From positions 1-29,782 of the forward strand of contig JAZPXL010000006.1 in assembly GCA_045543615.1 (NCBI GenBank): 29,782 nucleotides of DNA, in the 5' to 3' direction. The notes under the pieces were generated by a model, which saw nothing but the letters and a program-made list of their open reading frames with translations, was not told where the DNA came from and did no database searches. Within the stretch, counting starts at the first letter, position 1, and each line of letters starts with the position of its first letter. The stretch comes from CAG-390 sp045543615. Its GTDB lineage: Bacteria; Bacillota; Clostridia; Oscillospirales; CAG-272. Position numbers and translations under genes: made by a program. Below, piece by piece: positions 6,764 through 15,088 of the stretch.

Positions 6764-8281
6764 ATGAAACTCAAACGAATCCTTGCTCTGTCCCTGACCG
6801 TACTGCTAACGCTCACCTCGCTGTCTGCCATCGTGATTCCCGCAGGTGCGTCAATAAAGCCGAATTATTCGGCATACACGTTCAGCGAAGCGTACAAGGC
6901 AAGCAATTATTATCAAAACCTGAAGGCTGTTAAGCTCACAGGCGACCACCGTTATGACGTTGTGGCAGTCGCTCTCTCTCAGCTCGGCTACCACGAAGGC
7001 TCAAGTGAAGCTGATATGGACGGCTGGAACCTGACAAGCGACGGCAACTTCGTTGAATACAATCGCCTGTTCTGCAAGCTCTATAATTCAAGCACGGGCA
7101 AAAACGATTACGGCTACGCCTGGTGCGCCGCCTTTGCTTCCTGGTGTCAGTATATGGCAGGCGTGCCTGCAGATATCGACTGCTCCGAGGTCAGCTGTCC
7201 GAGAATGATAAACGAAATTCTCAAGCCACAAAACTTATATAAGGACAAGTCTGCATACACTCCCATCTGTGGAGATCTTATTTACTTCAAGGACTCAGGC
7301 TCAAACGTCTCAACACACGTTGGAATAGTTATCGGCGTCAAGGACGGTTATGTCTATACGATCGAGGGCAACGCAAACAACTGCGTCTGCCAGAAAAAAT
7401 ATGCACTCAGCGATTCCTATATAATGGGCTACGGTGCGCTCAAATATAAGACCATAGCCGGTACGGACTACTCCTCGTTTCCTCTCACCGAAACCGAGCT
7501 GCTCAAGCCCGGCAAGTATAAGATCACAGCATCAACTCTCAACGTAAGACAAGGTCCCGGCACATCGCACGCGATCCTCGGCGCACTTGCAAAGAATGAT
7601 GAGGTCGAGATACTTGAGATTGACGGCAGCTGGGGTAAAATCAACTATAAGGGAAAGAGTGGTTGGATCTCAACATCCTACATAGCTTCAACCGAAAAAT
7701 CCGTCTTTACAATAACCTTCAACGCCAACACAGGCAGCTTCAAGCTCGACAGTCAGCGCAAGATCCGTGGAATAGATACCTCTCTCACCACCCAAGCTCC
7801 CATAAAGGAAGGCTCACTCTTCCTTGGATGGTCTGAAAGCAAGGACGGCGAGGTTGCATACAAGCCCGGCGACAAAATCACCGAGGACAAGGATCTGACC
7901 CTCTACGCCGTATGGGAAAAGGAAAAATACACAATAAGATTTATCGATTATGACGGACGGGTAATCTCAAGCGAGGTTCTCGAATACGGCACGCAGATCA
8001 CTCCTCCCACACCTCCTGTCCGTGAGAGTGACGGAGAGTATGCTTATGAGTTTAAGGGTTGGGACAGAAAACCCATCTACGCCGTAGATAACACAGACTA
8101 CACGGCAACATACAGCTCCCGCGAGCTTACAGAAGAGGAAAAGGCAGCACTCACAGCCACCGATACCTCAAATGATGACAATGCACAGGGTGGTTGCAAT
8201 GCAACACTCCCAACGCTGCTCGCTCCTCTCTTCGCTCTCGCCACCGTCGCAACGGTATTTGACAAAAAGAAGAGACAGTAA
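6764..8281 (+). CDS. Secreted CHAP hydrolase with SH3b, InlB-type repeats and C-terminal membrane anchor
   Basis: A 505-residue exported wall enzyme. Signal peptide 1-29 (ends PAGAS); CHAP domain about 62-225 with Cys121 (AWCAAFASWC), His185 (STHVGIV) and Glu201 (IEGNAN); one SH3b domain about 250-308. Then come two beta-grasp repeats of the Listeria-Bacteroides/InlB type (about 314-384, with FTITFNANTG and LFLGWSESKDG...YAVWE, and 387-450, with YTIRFIDYDG and YEFKGWD). The end is GGCNATLP, a hydrophobic stretch (481-499) and DKKKRQ, a C-terminal anchor of the kind seen on clostridial surface proteins. SD GGAGG precedes the ATG. Compared with its paralogue at 4346 it has swapped one SH3b and the Ser-rich tail for repeats and an anchor, so it is probably surface-bound rather than released. 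Confidence 0.9.
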   Translation: MKLKRILALSLTVLLTLTSLSAIVIPAGASIKPNYSAYTFSEAYKASNYYQNLKAVKLTGDHRYDVVAVALSQLGYHEGSSEADMDGWNLTSDGNFVEYNRLFCKLYNSSTGKNDYGYAWCAAFASWCQYMAGVPADIDCSEVSCPRMINEILKPQNLYKDKSAYTPICGDLIYFKDSGSNVSTHVGIVIGVKDGYVYTIEGNANNCVCQKKYALSDSYIMGYGALKYKTIAGTDYSSFPLTETELLKPGKYKITASTLNVRQGPGTSHAILGALAKNDEVEILEIDGSWGKINYKGKSGWISTSYIASTEKSVFTITFNANTGSFKLDSQRKIRGIDTSLTTQAPIKEGSLFLGWSESKDGEVAYKPGDKITEDKDLTLYAVWEKEKYTIRFIDYDGRVISSEVLEYGTQITPPTPPVRESDGEYAYEFKGWDRKPIYAVDNTDYTATYSSRELTEEEKAALTATDTSNDDNAQGGCNATLPTLLAPLFALATVATVFDKKKRQ

Positions 8282-8287
8282 ACACAC

Positions 8288-8320
8288 AAAAGCCGTCGGC
8301 AAATTCCGACGGCTTTTCTT
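8288..8320. terminator. Bidirectional terminator between convergent genes
   Basis: AAAAGCCGTCGG / CCGACGGCTTTT, perfect 12-bp stem with a 6-nt loop, followed by TCTTTATAT on the plus strand and preceded by A-rich sequence that gives a U tract on the minus strand. It serves the CHAP gene and the radical SAM gene. Confidence 0.88.
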
Positions 8321-9249
8321 TATATATCAATCACAAACTCGTCCTCAAAGGGTGGCGTGTATTCTGCGCCGGCCGACGAGGGCGACTGCATAAAGCCATC
8401 AAATCCCCTCTCGTTTGCAATCCTCAGCACACTTTCATACTCAAAGGTAGTAAGACGACGGCGAAGATTTTTGTCATCTCCATCATAAAAATCAGGAGTG
8501 TATTGGCTCATAAGGCTGAGCACTATCCCCGGCGGGTCAACTTTTTCGGCAAGAGCAGAGAGCAATTCTATCGAATCACGTCTGCGACCGGGCAGAACGA
8601 GATGGCGAACTATAAGCCCACGTCTCATCATTCCATCATCATCGAATATCGCTCTTCCAAGTCTATCATACATATATACAATCCCCTCCATCGCCCTATC
8701 AAAATAATCGGACACTCCCGAAAGGGTCGCACTCTCTGCCGATGAAAAATACTTCAGGTCGGGCATATATATATCAATAAGTCCGTTAAGCGCACGAAGC
8801 GTTCGCACGCTCTCGTATCCACCCGAATTATATACCACGGGTATCGTAAGACGGTGCTTCACTCGCCCAAGCGCATCGGCTACTGTGGGCGCAAAATGCG
8901 TCGGGGTAACAAGGTCAATTGAGCTGACACCACTATCCTCAAGCATCAAAAAGAGCTCGCTCATCTCATCGGCATCAATCACTTTACCCACGCACCTGTG
9001 GCTGATTGAACTGTTCTGACAGTACACGCAACCAAGATTACAGCCTGAGAAAAAGACTGCGCCTGCTCCTCTCTCTCCACATATCACAGGCTCTTCAAAA
9101 AAGTGACGGCAAACCCTGTTTACAACTGCGTGCGCTCCCGAGCCGCAAACGCCGACGCCGTATCTTCTGTCAACGCCACATTCTCTCGGGCAAATACGGC
9201 ACTCAAGGTATTCCCCATAAACATCGCACACAGTCCTAAAAAAATCCAT
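8320..9249 (-). CDS. PflA-like radical SAM protein (COG1313 type)
   Basis: A 309-residue radical S-adenosylmethionine enzyme. The 4Fe-4S site is CNLGCVYC (Cys70, Cys74, Cys77; CX3CX2C) after an FFSGC lead-in. An extra N-terminal Cys group (CRICPRECGVD, near 17-27) is typical of the 'putative pyruvate formate-lyase activating enzyme' family, COG1313. Further family blocks are LVTPTHFAPTV, YNSGGYES, IDIYMPDLKY, RHLVLPG and SLMSQYTP. The glycyl-radical partner or other substrate is unknown and no partner gene is adjacent. The start chosen is ATG at 9249, with SD AGGTGA five bases away; an in-frame GTG at 9258 has its SD too close. The family is sure, the substrate is not. Confidence 0.88.
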   Translation of the reverse strand: MDFFRTVCDVYGEYLECRICPRECGVDRRYGVGVCGSGAHAVVNRVCRHFFEEPVICGERGAGAVFFSGCNLGCVYCQNSSISHRCVGKVIDADEMSELFLMLEDSGVSSIDLVTPTHFAPTVADALGRVKHRLTIPVVYNSGGYESVRTLRALNGLIDIYMPDLKYFSSAESATLSGVSDYFDRAMEGIVYMYDRLGRAIFDDDGMMRRGLIVRHLVLPGRRRDSIELLSALAEKVDPPGIVLSLMSQYTPDFYDGDDKNLRRRLTTFEYESVLRIANERGFDGFMQSPSSAGAEYTPPFEDEFVIDI

Positions 9250-9292
9250 CTCCGTCACCTCTCTTTCTTTTGTTTTTTCTATATTTAATATG

Positions 9293-9337
9293 CAATAATA
9301 TTATACAACAATAATATACAATAATATTATACAACAA
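9293..9337. repeat. Two-copy AT-rich tandem repeat, 26-bp period
   Basis: The 19-mer CAATAATATTATACAACAA occurs at 9293-9311 and again at 9319-9337. It lies in the 230-bp divergent promoter region between the PflA-like gene and mscS. Confidence 0.85.
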
Positions 9338-9354
9338 CACGCAGTTTTTTTCAA
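9326..9354 (-). promoter_or_regulatory. Promoter of the PflA-like gene
   Basis: Minus strand TTGAAA (9349-9354), 17 bp, TATAAT (9326-9331). The -10 lies inside one copy of a 26-bp tandem repeat, so a second TATAAT occurs one repeat unit downstream. Confidence 0.75.
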
Positions 9355-9415
9355 TCCCGTGTCACAAAAAACATATTTTGTCAATAAAAGTTGATTATTC
9401 TGTTTATTCTCAGTA

Positions 9416-9444
9416 TTTACTTTAGTGAGAAAATGTGGTATAAT
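9416..9444 (+). promoter_or_regulatory. Promoter of mscS
   Basis: TTTACT (9416-9421), 17 bp, TATAAT (9439-9444) with an extended TGG. The layout is the same as the promoter at 6704-6732. Confidence 0.82.
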
Positions 9445-9488
9445 ATATAGAGTTGGAAATTTTATTTTTTGAAAGGAAAAAAGAAAAA

Positions 9489-10313
9489 ATGACAAACTTT
9501 TTCACAAACATTCTCTCCTGGCTCATCGACGTTTCAATGAGCTTCGGACTCAAGCTGCTTGCAGCAGGCGTAGTGCTTCTCGTAGGACATCTGCTCATCA
9601 GACTTGTAGTTCACCTTCTCCAGAACGGCAAGCGTTTCTCCAAGGTTGATCCTACAGCTCGTACATTCATCAACAGCTTCGTAAAGATAGCTCTCTGGAT
9701 CATTCTCCTCGTTTGCATTATCGCAATCCTCGGAGTTCCGATGGCAAGCGTTATCGCAGCAATAGCTTCTTGCGGCGTTGCAATCGGTCTTGCTCTCCAG
9801 GGCTCGCTCTCAAACTTTGCAGGTGGCATTATGATACTGTTGTTCAGACCCTTCAAGGTTGGCGACTTTGTTGAAACAGGTGCATCGAGTGGTACTGTTG
9901 TCGAGGTAGGCATCTTCTACACAGTTCTTCTCACACCCGACAACAAGCACATCACAATCCCCAACGGCTCTATGATGAACAACACCGTCACCAATTACTC
10001 CATTGAGGAAAATCGCCGTGTTGACATCGACTTCGCTATCGCTTATGAGGCTGATGCAGACCGTGCTTGCGCAATAGCTCTTGAGGTTGCACGTGCTCAC
10101 TCCCTCGTTCTTGCAGATCCCGAGCCCTTCGCAAGAGTTACAGCTCTTGGTGAAAGCGGTTGCACCGTTACTCTTCGTGCTTGGGCAAAGGGCGACAATT
10201 TCTGGGATGTAAAATTTGATCTTCTCTCGTCCGTTCGTGCAGCTCTTGAGGCTGAGAACATCCGTGCTCCTTACCCTCGTATGAATGTAAGCGTAAGCCG
10301 TGACGATCAGTAA
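9489..10313 (+). CDS. mscS: Small-conductance mechanosensitive channel, MscS family
   Basis: A 274-residue membrane channel that releases solutes when membrane tension rises after osmotic downshock. Three transmembrane helices lie at about 17-43, 62-82 and 87-118. The pore helix carries the family pattern GLALQGSLSNFAGG followed by FRPFKVGDFVE. The beta domain shows TPDNKHITIPNG and NYSIEENRRVDI, and the C-terminal alpha/beta domain is complete. The length is close to E. coli MscS (286). Start taken at ATG 9489 with GAAAGGA upstream; a longer in-frame ATG at 9453 adds 12 charged residues, lies almost on the -10 box and has no SD. cinA follows 61 nt later with no promoter or terminator between, so they are probably cotranscribed. 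Confidence 0.95.
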   Translation: MTNFFTNILSWLIDVSMSFGLKLLAAGVVLLVGHLLIRLVVHLLQNGKRFSKVDPTARTFINSFVKIALWIILLVCIIAILGVPMASVIAAIASCGVAIGLALQGSLSNFAGGIMILLFRPFKVGDFVETGASSGTVVEVGIFYTVLLTPDNKHITIPNGSMMNNTVTNYSIEENRRVDIDFAIAYEADADRACAIALEVARAHSLVLADPEPFARVTALGESGCTVTLRAWAKGDNFWDVKFDLLSSVRAALEAENIRAPYPRMNVSVSRDDQ

Positions 10314-10374
10314 TCGCAAAAATCAATTTTGATCTGACTTAAAACACTAAAAATTTCAAACACGGAGGCACACC

Positions 10375-11634
10375 TTGAGCAAAATATCAACAGCTGAAAT
10401 ACTGTGCATAGGCACAGAGCTTTTGCTTGGCGACATAGTCAACACAAACGCCTCGTTCATCTCCCGTGAGCTTGCATCTCTCGGCATATCTGTTTACAGA
10501 CAGAGCGTTGTAGGTGACAATCCCACTCGAATGAAGGATGCAATCACTGAGAGCTTCTCACGGTCCGATTGCCTCGTCCTTACAGGCGGTCTTGGCCCGA
10601 CCTGTGATGACTTGACTAAGGAAATCGTCGCAGAATATTTCGCACTCGACCTATCTCCCCATAACGAAACGCTTGAGAGGATCGAGAGATATTTTGCCGA
10701 GGTCGGCCGTGTTATGACCGAAAACAACAAAAAACAAGCACTCGTCCCCGTGGGTGCTGTCGTACTCCAAAACGATTGGGGCACAGCACCGGGACTTATC
10801 GTTGAAAAAAACGGCAAGACGGCAATCCTTCTCCCCGGCCCTCCCTCAGAGATGCGCCCGATGTGGAAAGAGCGAGTCCGTCCATATCTTGAGTCACGCA
10901 CAGACAGCACCATCGTCTCAAGAAATATTCACATTATCGGTATGGGCGAATCTGCCGTTGAGGAGATATTGCGCCCATTGATGACATCCCTCACAAATCC
11001 CACCGTTGCACCCTACGCATCCGATGGCGAATGCAGAGTCCGTGTCAGCGCAAAGGCGAAAAACACAGAAGAGGGACTTTCGATGTGCGACAGCGTGGTT
11101 GAGGAGATACTCAAAACAGCCGTTGGCTCTTTCGTCTACGGCATCGACGTCGAAAGCGAGGAGGAGGCACTTGTGCCACTTCTTATGCGACATTCACTTA
11201 CAATTGCAACTGCTGAATCCTGCACAGGTGGACTTGTAGGTAAGAGACTTACCGACCTCTCAGGCGTTTCAAGCGTGTATCTCGGTGGTTGCATCACCTA
11301 TTCAAACGAGGCAAAAATGTCACTTGTGGGCGTGAGTGCCGAAACACTTCGTGCTCACGGTGCCGTCTCGCCCGAAACTGCCGCAGAAATGGCAAGAGGG
11401 GCAAGGCTTGCGCTCTCATCTGACATTGGCATTTCAACAACGGGAATAGCAGGCCCCGGTGGTGGAACACCCGAAAAGCCTGTCGGTCTTGTTTATATCG
11501 CAATCTCTACTTCGGACGGCGAGAGAGTGCAAAAGCTCTCTTTCTCCCCAAATCGATCAAGGGATTATATCCGATATAGCTCAGCTTCACGTGCTCTTGC
11601 ACTTGTTCTTGAGTATTTAACAAATAAATTTTGA
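10375..11634 (+). CDS. cinA: CinA: competence/damage-inducible protein with NMN amidohydrolase domain
   Basis: A 419-residue two-domain cytoplasmic protein. The N-terminal MoaB/MogA-like domain (about 5-175) shows AEILCIGTELLLGDIVNTN and TGGLGPTCDDLTKE. The C-terminal PncC-type domain (about 255-415) shows TAESCTGGLVGKRLTD, SNEAKMSLVGV and GIAGPGGGTPEKPVGLV. Known members salvage pyridine nucleotides by deamidating nicotinamide mononucleotide and hydrolysing ADP-ribose; the competence link is regulatory. The start is TTG at 10375, set by GGAGG six bases upstream, and the residue run from there matches the family start. It is likely in one transcript with mscS. Confidence 0.95.
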   Translation: MSKISTAEILCIGTELLLGDIVNTNASFISRELASLGISVYRQSVVGDNPTRMKDAITESFSRSDCLVLTGGLGPTCDDLTKEIVAEYFALDLSPHNETLERIERYFAEVGRVMTENNKKQALVPVGAVVLQNDWGTAPGLIVEKNGKTAILLPGPPSEMRPMWKERVRPYLESRTDSTIVSRNIHIIGMGESAVEEILRPLMTSLTNPTVAPYASDGECRVRVSAKAKNTEEGLSMCDSVVEEILKTAVGSFVYGIDVESEEEALVPLLMRHSLTIATAESCTGGLVGKRLTDLSGVSSVYLGGCITYSNEAKMSLVGVSAETLRAHGAVSPETAAEMARGARLALSSDIGISTTGIAGPGGGTPEKPVGLVYIAISTSDGERVQKLSFSPNRSRDYIRYSSASRALALVLEYLTNKF

Positions 11635-11664
11635 CAAATAAGGTCGCTTTGTGCGAATTTGCTC

Positions 11665-11693
11665 TTGATTTTTTGAGCATAATGTATTAAAAT
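11665..11693 (+). promoter_or_regulatory. Probable promoter of pfkA
   Basis: TTGATT (11665-11670), 17 bp, TAAAAT (11688-11693), about 50 bp before the pfkA ATG. Confidence 0.6.
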
Positions 11694-11742
11694 ATATCCG
11701 ATGAAATAAATCCGACAAAAAAAGTCGGGGAACGGAGAAATT

Positions 11743-12819
11743 ATGGCAAAATTCGGCACTATCGGCGTTCTCACATCGGGCGGTGACGCTCCCGGTATGA
11801 ACTGCGCCATCCGCGCTATCACCCGTCGCGCACTTCAGAACGGCTTCAAGGTTAAGGGAATTATCGGAGGTTATAGTGGTCTTGTTCACGATAAGATGAT
11901 CGACCTCGATGCTCGTGCTGTTTCTAACATCGAATTCCTCGGTGGAACAATTCTTTATTCCGACCGTTGCGTTGAATTCAAAACAGAAGAGGGTATGCAG
12001 GCGGCAGTAGATACCTGCCACCGTAATAATATTGACGCTATCGTTGCCATCGGCGGCGACGGCACATTCAGAGGAGCTACCGACCTCTCCATCAGAGGCA
12101 TCCCCACAATAGGCGTCACAGGCTCTATCGACAATGACATCACAGCTACCGATTATACAGTTGGCTTTGATACTGCTATGAACACGGTTGTTGAAGCTGT
12201 TGACCGTCTCCGTGACACCTGTCAGTCACACGCTCGTTGCAATGTTGTTGAGGTAATGGGACGTGACTGTGGCGAAATCGCACTCAAGGCAGGTATTGCA
12301 TCGGGCGCAATTGCAATTGCGATCCCCGAGCTTCCCTTTGATGAGGACGCCGCTATCGCTCGCATCATCGAGGCGAAGGAATCCGGCAAGAGAAGTATGC
12401 TCGTTATCGTTTCCGAGGGCGTATTTACTGCTGACGGACAACCCTACGGCGAGGTTCTTCGCAAGGTTATCGAGGACAAGACAGGTATTGAGACAAAGTT
12501 CGCTCGCCTCGCACATATCGTTCGTGGTGGCGCACCTACACTTCGTGACCGTCTCACATCTGCTGAGATGGCTGCATACGCTGTTGACCTTCTCATCGAG
12601 GGCAAGAGCGACTGCATCGTCGCTGAGGTTGACGGTAGAATCACAAGCTATGACATTCGCTTTGCTCTGACAACGGACAAGATGTATAAGAACAAGCTCG
12701 CCCCCGGTCAGCTTGACGCTTTCTCCCCCGAGGACATCGCAAAGATGGAAGCTATCTGCGATTTCCGTCGAAGCGAGATTCGCCGTCTCTATAACATCCA
12801 CCTCTCACTTTGCAAATAA
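11743..12819 (+). CDS. pfkA: 6-phosphofructokinase (ATP-type)
   Basis: A 358-residue glycolytic kinase that phosphorylates fructose 6-phosphate at C1. Visible motifs: N-terminal nucleotide loop LTSGGDAPGMN, IGGDGTFRGA, the catalytic block GSIDNDI, GFDTAMNTVVEAVDRLRDT, and VVEVMGRDCGEIAL. The two glycines that favour ATP over pyrophosphate (GGDG and the G of GSIDND, equivalent to E. coli Gly104 and Gly124) are both present. The usual PGTIDND reads TGSIDND, a Pro-to-Thr and Thr-to-Ser change at the active-site loop. It is some 35 residues longer than E. coli PfkA, mainly at the C-terminus. SD GGAG precedes the ATG. A bidirectional terminator follows. Confidence 0.95.
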   Translation: MAKFGTIGVLTSGGDAPGMNCAIRAITRRALQNGFKVKGIIGGYSGLVHDKMIDLDARAVSNIEFLGGTILYSDRCVEFKTEEGMQAAVDTCHRNNIDAIVAIGGDGTFRGATDLSIRGIPTIGVTGSIDNDITATDYTVGFDTAMNTVVEAVDRLRDTCQSHARCNVVEVMGRDCGEIALKAGIASGAIAIAIPELPFDEDAAIARIIEAKESGKRSMLVIVSEGVFTADGQPYGEVLRKVIEDKTGIETKFARLAHIVRGGAPTLRDRLTSAEMAAYAVDLLIEGKSDCIVAEVDGRITSYDIRFALTTDKMYKNKLAPGQLDAFSPEDIAKMEAICDFRRSEIRRLYNIHLSLCK

Positions 12820-12830
12820 TTTTTGCATAT

Positions 12831-12862
12831 AAAAAGCCAACGGCAACGCCGTTGGCTTTTTT
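12831..12862. terminator. Bidirectional terminator between pfkA and the anti-sigma gene
   Basis: AAAAGCCAACGGC / GCCGTTGGCTTTT with a 3-nt loop, T run on the plus strand and A run on the other side giving TTTTTATATG on the minus strand. The convergent genes end 11 nt away on each side. Confidence 0.92.
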
Positions 12863-12872
12863 GCTTTGTTTT

Positions 12873-14468
12873 TCAATTTACTTTCTTTCCGTTTCCACTG
12901 CCCTTGCTTGCAAGCACCTCGCCACTCTGTGCGTCAATGTATATCTCGCTCTCGCCATCGGCAGTTTCAATCTCGACTTCGTAAAACCACTGACCCCACT
13001 TGTGCTCAAGGTCGCATTCGATCTCACGAGCATCTGCCTCGCTCAAACCTGCAGCTGTTAGTGCTGCCTCGATTGCTGCAGCCTTGCCTAAAAGGTCTGT
13101 CGGACGCTGACCCTTGCCTCCAGCGTTGTCGCTTTCGTTGTTCTTGTGATCGTCACGATCATCGTCATCGTCGTCACGATCATCGTCATCATCGTCATCA
13201 TCGTCATCGTGGCTTGGCTTGTCATCGGGCTTTTTATCCTCCGACGGCTTTGTGATGCTCTCGATAATCTCGCCACTTACAGCGTCAACGTAAATCTCAT
13301 TTTTTGCGCCGTCCTTCTTGATCTCGACCTCATAGAAGAACTTACCAAGCTTGTGCTCAAGCTCGCATTCAATTTCGGTTGTATCGTCTGCCACAACCCC
13401 TGCCGCCACTAAAGCTGCAGAGATAGCATCCTCACGGCTGAGAATATTTTCTGGAAGCTCTTCCCTCTCGTCATCATCGTCATCGTCATTCTCAATTTTG
13501 GACTTGAGTATCTCGCCACTCTTGGCATTGATCTTGTACTCGTACTCAACGCCTGCAAGCTCAAACTCAACCTCGTATATCATCTCGCCCTTCTTATAGT
13601 CAAGCTCGATTTCAAGCTCTTGCACGTCCTCTTCGGACGCGTTTGCGCTCGCAAGAGCAAGCTTGATTGCAGCGTCCTTGCCGATATACGCAGACTCGCT
13701 GACGCTTCCACTGCCTGTAACGTCATCGGGAGTTGTTCCCGTTGAGTTAAGCAGAAGCATAAGCTCGTTTACTGTCAGACTCTTCAGCTCCTCAAAGGTG
13801 TGCGCACCACCACGGTTGACAAGCTCACAGATGAGTCTTGCCTTGCCCTTCGACATACCGTACTGCTTTGCAAGTGCCTTAACTGCATCGTCAACCTCAT
13901 CGGTAACGATCTGCGCCATAACTGCGCCGTCAATGCTCTGTGCGCTGAGAAGCTCGCTTACCTTCAGAACAAGGCTTTCACGAAGAGCGTCTGCAAGCTC
14001 ATCCTTGCCGTCAACTGTAATAAGCACAGAATTTGCATCGGCACTAATGTAACCTGCACCGAGCATCTCGCCGACGATCGCCTCAACTGCCGCCTCAAGC
14101 TCCATTCCCTTTACATCAAGCGTTGAGAGAATCTCCTCGCCATCATCGTTTGTAGCGAGCACCCTCTTGACGTTTCCGTTTCTGCCAACCGTAAGCTCAA
14201 TACCGGGATTTACATCAATCGAAACAACCGACGTGTCCGTACCAAAGCCCATCACAATACCGATAGCCAAAGCCACAACAAGCACAAGCGATGCTGCTAT
14301 TGCACTCGCCCATCTTAGTGGATTAAATCTTTTCTTAGTCTTCATAGTGTTTGTAGTCCTCCTTCTGTCTACTTTTTCGCAAGCAGAAAGCACACCCTCA
14401 AAATTGTCCGGTGCAGACGCCTCGACCTCTTCTCTGAGTCTTCTTTCAATTTCATCATTTCTCATCAT
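12873..14468 (-). CDS. Membrane anti-sigma factor: RsgI-like domain plus three PepSY domains
   Basis: A 531-residue single-pass membrane protein, almost certainly the regulator of the sigma factor encoded just upstream: its ATG overlaps the sigma stop codon (ATGA, 14465-14468) and its SD lies in the sigma gene. Order: short cytoplasmic domain (1-50), transmembrane helix (about 54-75), RsgI-like extracellular domain (79-180, opening VVSIDVNPGIELTVGRNG), a helical region to about 250, then three PepSY-type domains (about 262-323, 344-403 and 460-521, each ending in a D/NAxSGEIL-type strand). Asp-rich linkers separate them (328-333 and 421-440). No zinc-finger HxxxCxxC is visible in the cytoplasmic part. 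The signal sensed is unknown; metal ions or a wall polymer are guesses. Confidence 0.85.
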   Translation of the reverse strand: MMRNDEIERRLREEVEASAPDNFEGVLSACEKVDRRRTTNTMKTKKRFNPLRWASAIAASLVLVVALAIGIVMGFGTDTSVVSIDVNPGIELTVGRNGNVKRVLATNDDGEEILSTLDVKGMELEAAVEAIVGEMLGAGYISADANSVLITVDGKDELADALRESLVLKVSELLSAQSIDGAVMAQIVTDEVDDAVKALAKQYGMSKGKARLICELVNRGGAHTFEELKSLTVNELMLLLNSTGTTPDDVTGSGSVSESAYIGKDAAIKLALASANASEEDVQELEIELDYKKGEMIYEVEFELAGVEYEYKINAKSGEILKSKIENDDDDDDEREELPENILSREDAISAALVAAGVVADDTTEIECELEHKLGKFFYEVEIKKDGAKNEIYVDAVSGEIIESITKPSEDKKPDDKPSHDDDDDDDDDDRDDDDDDRDDHKNNESDNAGGKGQRPTDLLGKAAAIEAALTAAGLSEADAREIECDLEHKWGQWFYEVEIETADGESEIYIDAQSGEVLASKGSGNGKKVN

Positions 14469-15031
14469 TCTTCTCCTTGCATTCGTTTTCTTAATTTTTT
14501 CATCGCCCTGTGATATTTTGAAAGCACCGTGGCGAGTGGCATACCCATAATATCGGCAATCTCTCTGTGCTTTGCGCCTGACACGGCGTGCAGAATAACT
14601 ATCTGCCTCTCCTCATCGGAAAGAATGCGCATAGCCTCCATAAGCACAACTCCGTCAAGCACATCATCCTGCTCTGCCCCACCACTTTCGTGTCTCTCGA
14701 AATCCTCTTCGACCGTGGAAAAACGGCGAGTGTGGCGAAGTCTTTGCAGGCAAAGATTTTTCGTGATGGTCAATATCCACGCCATAGGCTTGCCCTCCGG
14801 GGCGTACTTGTCAGCCTCGGTGTAGACCTTGACAAAGGTTTCCTGCATCACGTCCTCAGCATCGTGGGTGTTTTTCAAAATAGAAAGTGCAAAGCCATAG
14901 ACCGATATTCTGGAAATGCTGTATATCTCTCCAAGCGCATCACGCTCGCCCAAGGCGAGATCGTGAATAGCACTCTCAAGAGCTTTTGTGTCGTTATTGG
15001 TAGTCCACAACGGTACAGTCTCGTTTCCCAT
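14465..15031 (-). CDS. ECF-type RNA polymerase sigma factor
   Basis: A 188-residue sigma-70 family protein with only regions 2 and 4. Region 2 spans about 36-102 (VYGFALSILKNTHDAEDVMQETFVKVY; AWILTITKNLCLQRLR). Region 4 spans about 127-183 (ILSDEERQIVILHAVSGAKHREIADIMGMPLATVLSKYHRAMKKLRKRM). It should direct transcription of its own operon and targets when its anti-sigma partner lets go. The start is ATG 15031, set by AAAGGAG eight bases away; an in-frame GTG at 15049 lies upstream of that SD and is unlikely. It lies 57 nt after the YhcC-type gene and overlaps the anti-sigma gene by 4 nt. No clear own promoter was found. Confidence 0.93.
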   Translation of the reverse strand: MGNETVPLWTTNNDTKALESAIHDLALGERDALGEIYSISRISVYGFALSILKNTHDAEDVMQETFVKVYTEADKYAPEGKPMAWILTITKNLCLQRLRHTRRFSTVEEDFERHESGGAEQDDVLDGVVLMEAMRILSDEERQIVILHAVSGAKHREIADIMGMPLATVLSKYHRAMKKLRKRMQGEE

Positions 15032-15088
15032 AGCTATTGCTCCTTTCACTAAGTTAATACAGAAGGTAGTATTTTTATTGCACGCTTT

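Noticed and set aside
9293..9337. Possible CRISPR-like repeat
   Set aside because: Only two copies with a 7-bp gap and extreme AT content; no cas genes in the window.
15031..15049. GTG start for the ECF sigma factor at 15049
   Set aside because: The AAAGGAG Shine-Dalgarno site lies inside that extension and is correctly spaced for ATG 15031.
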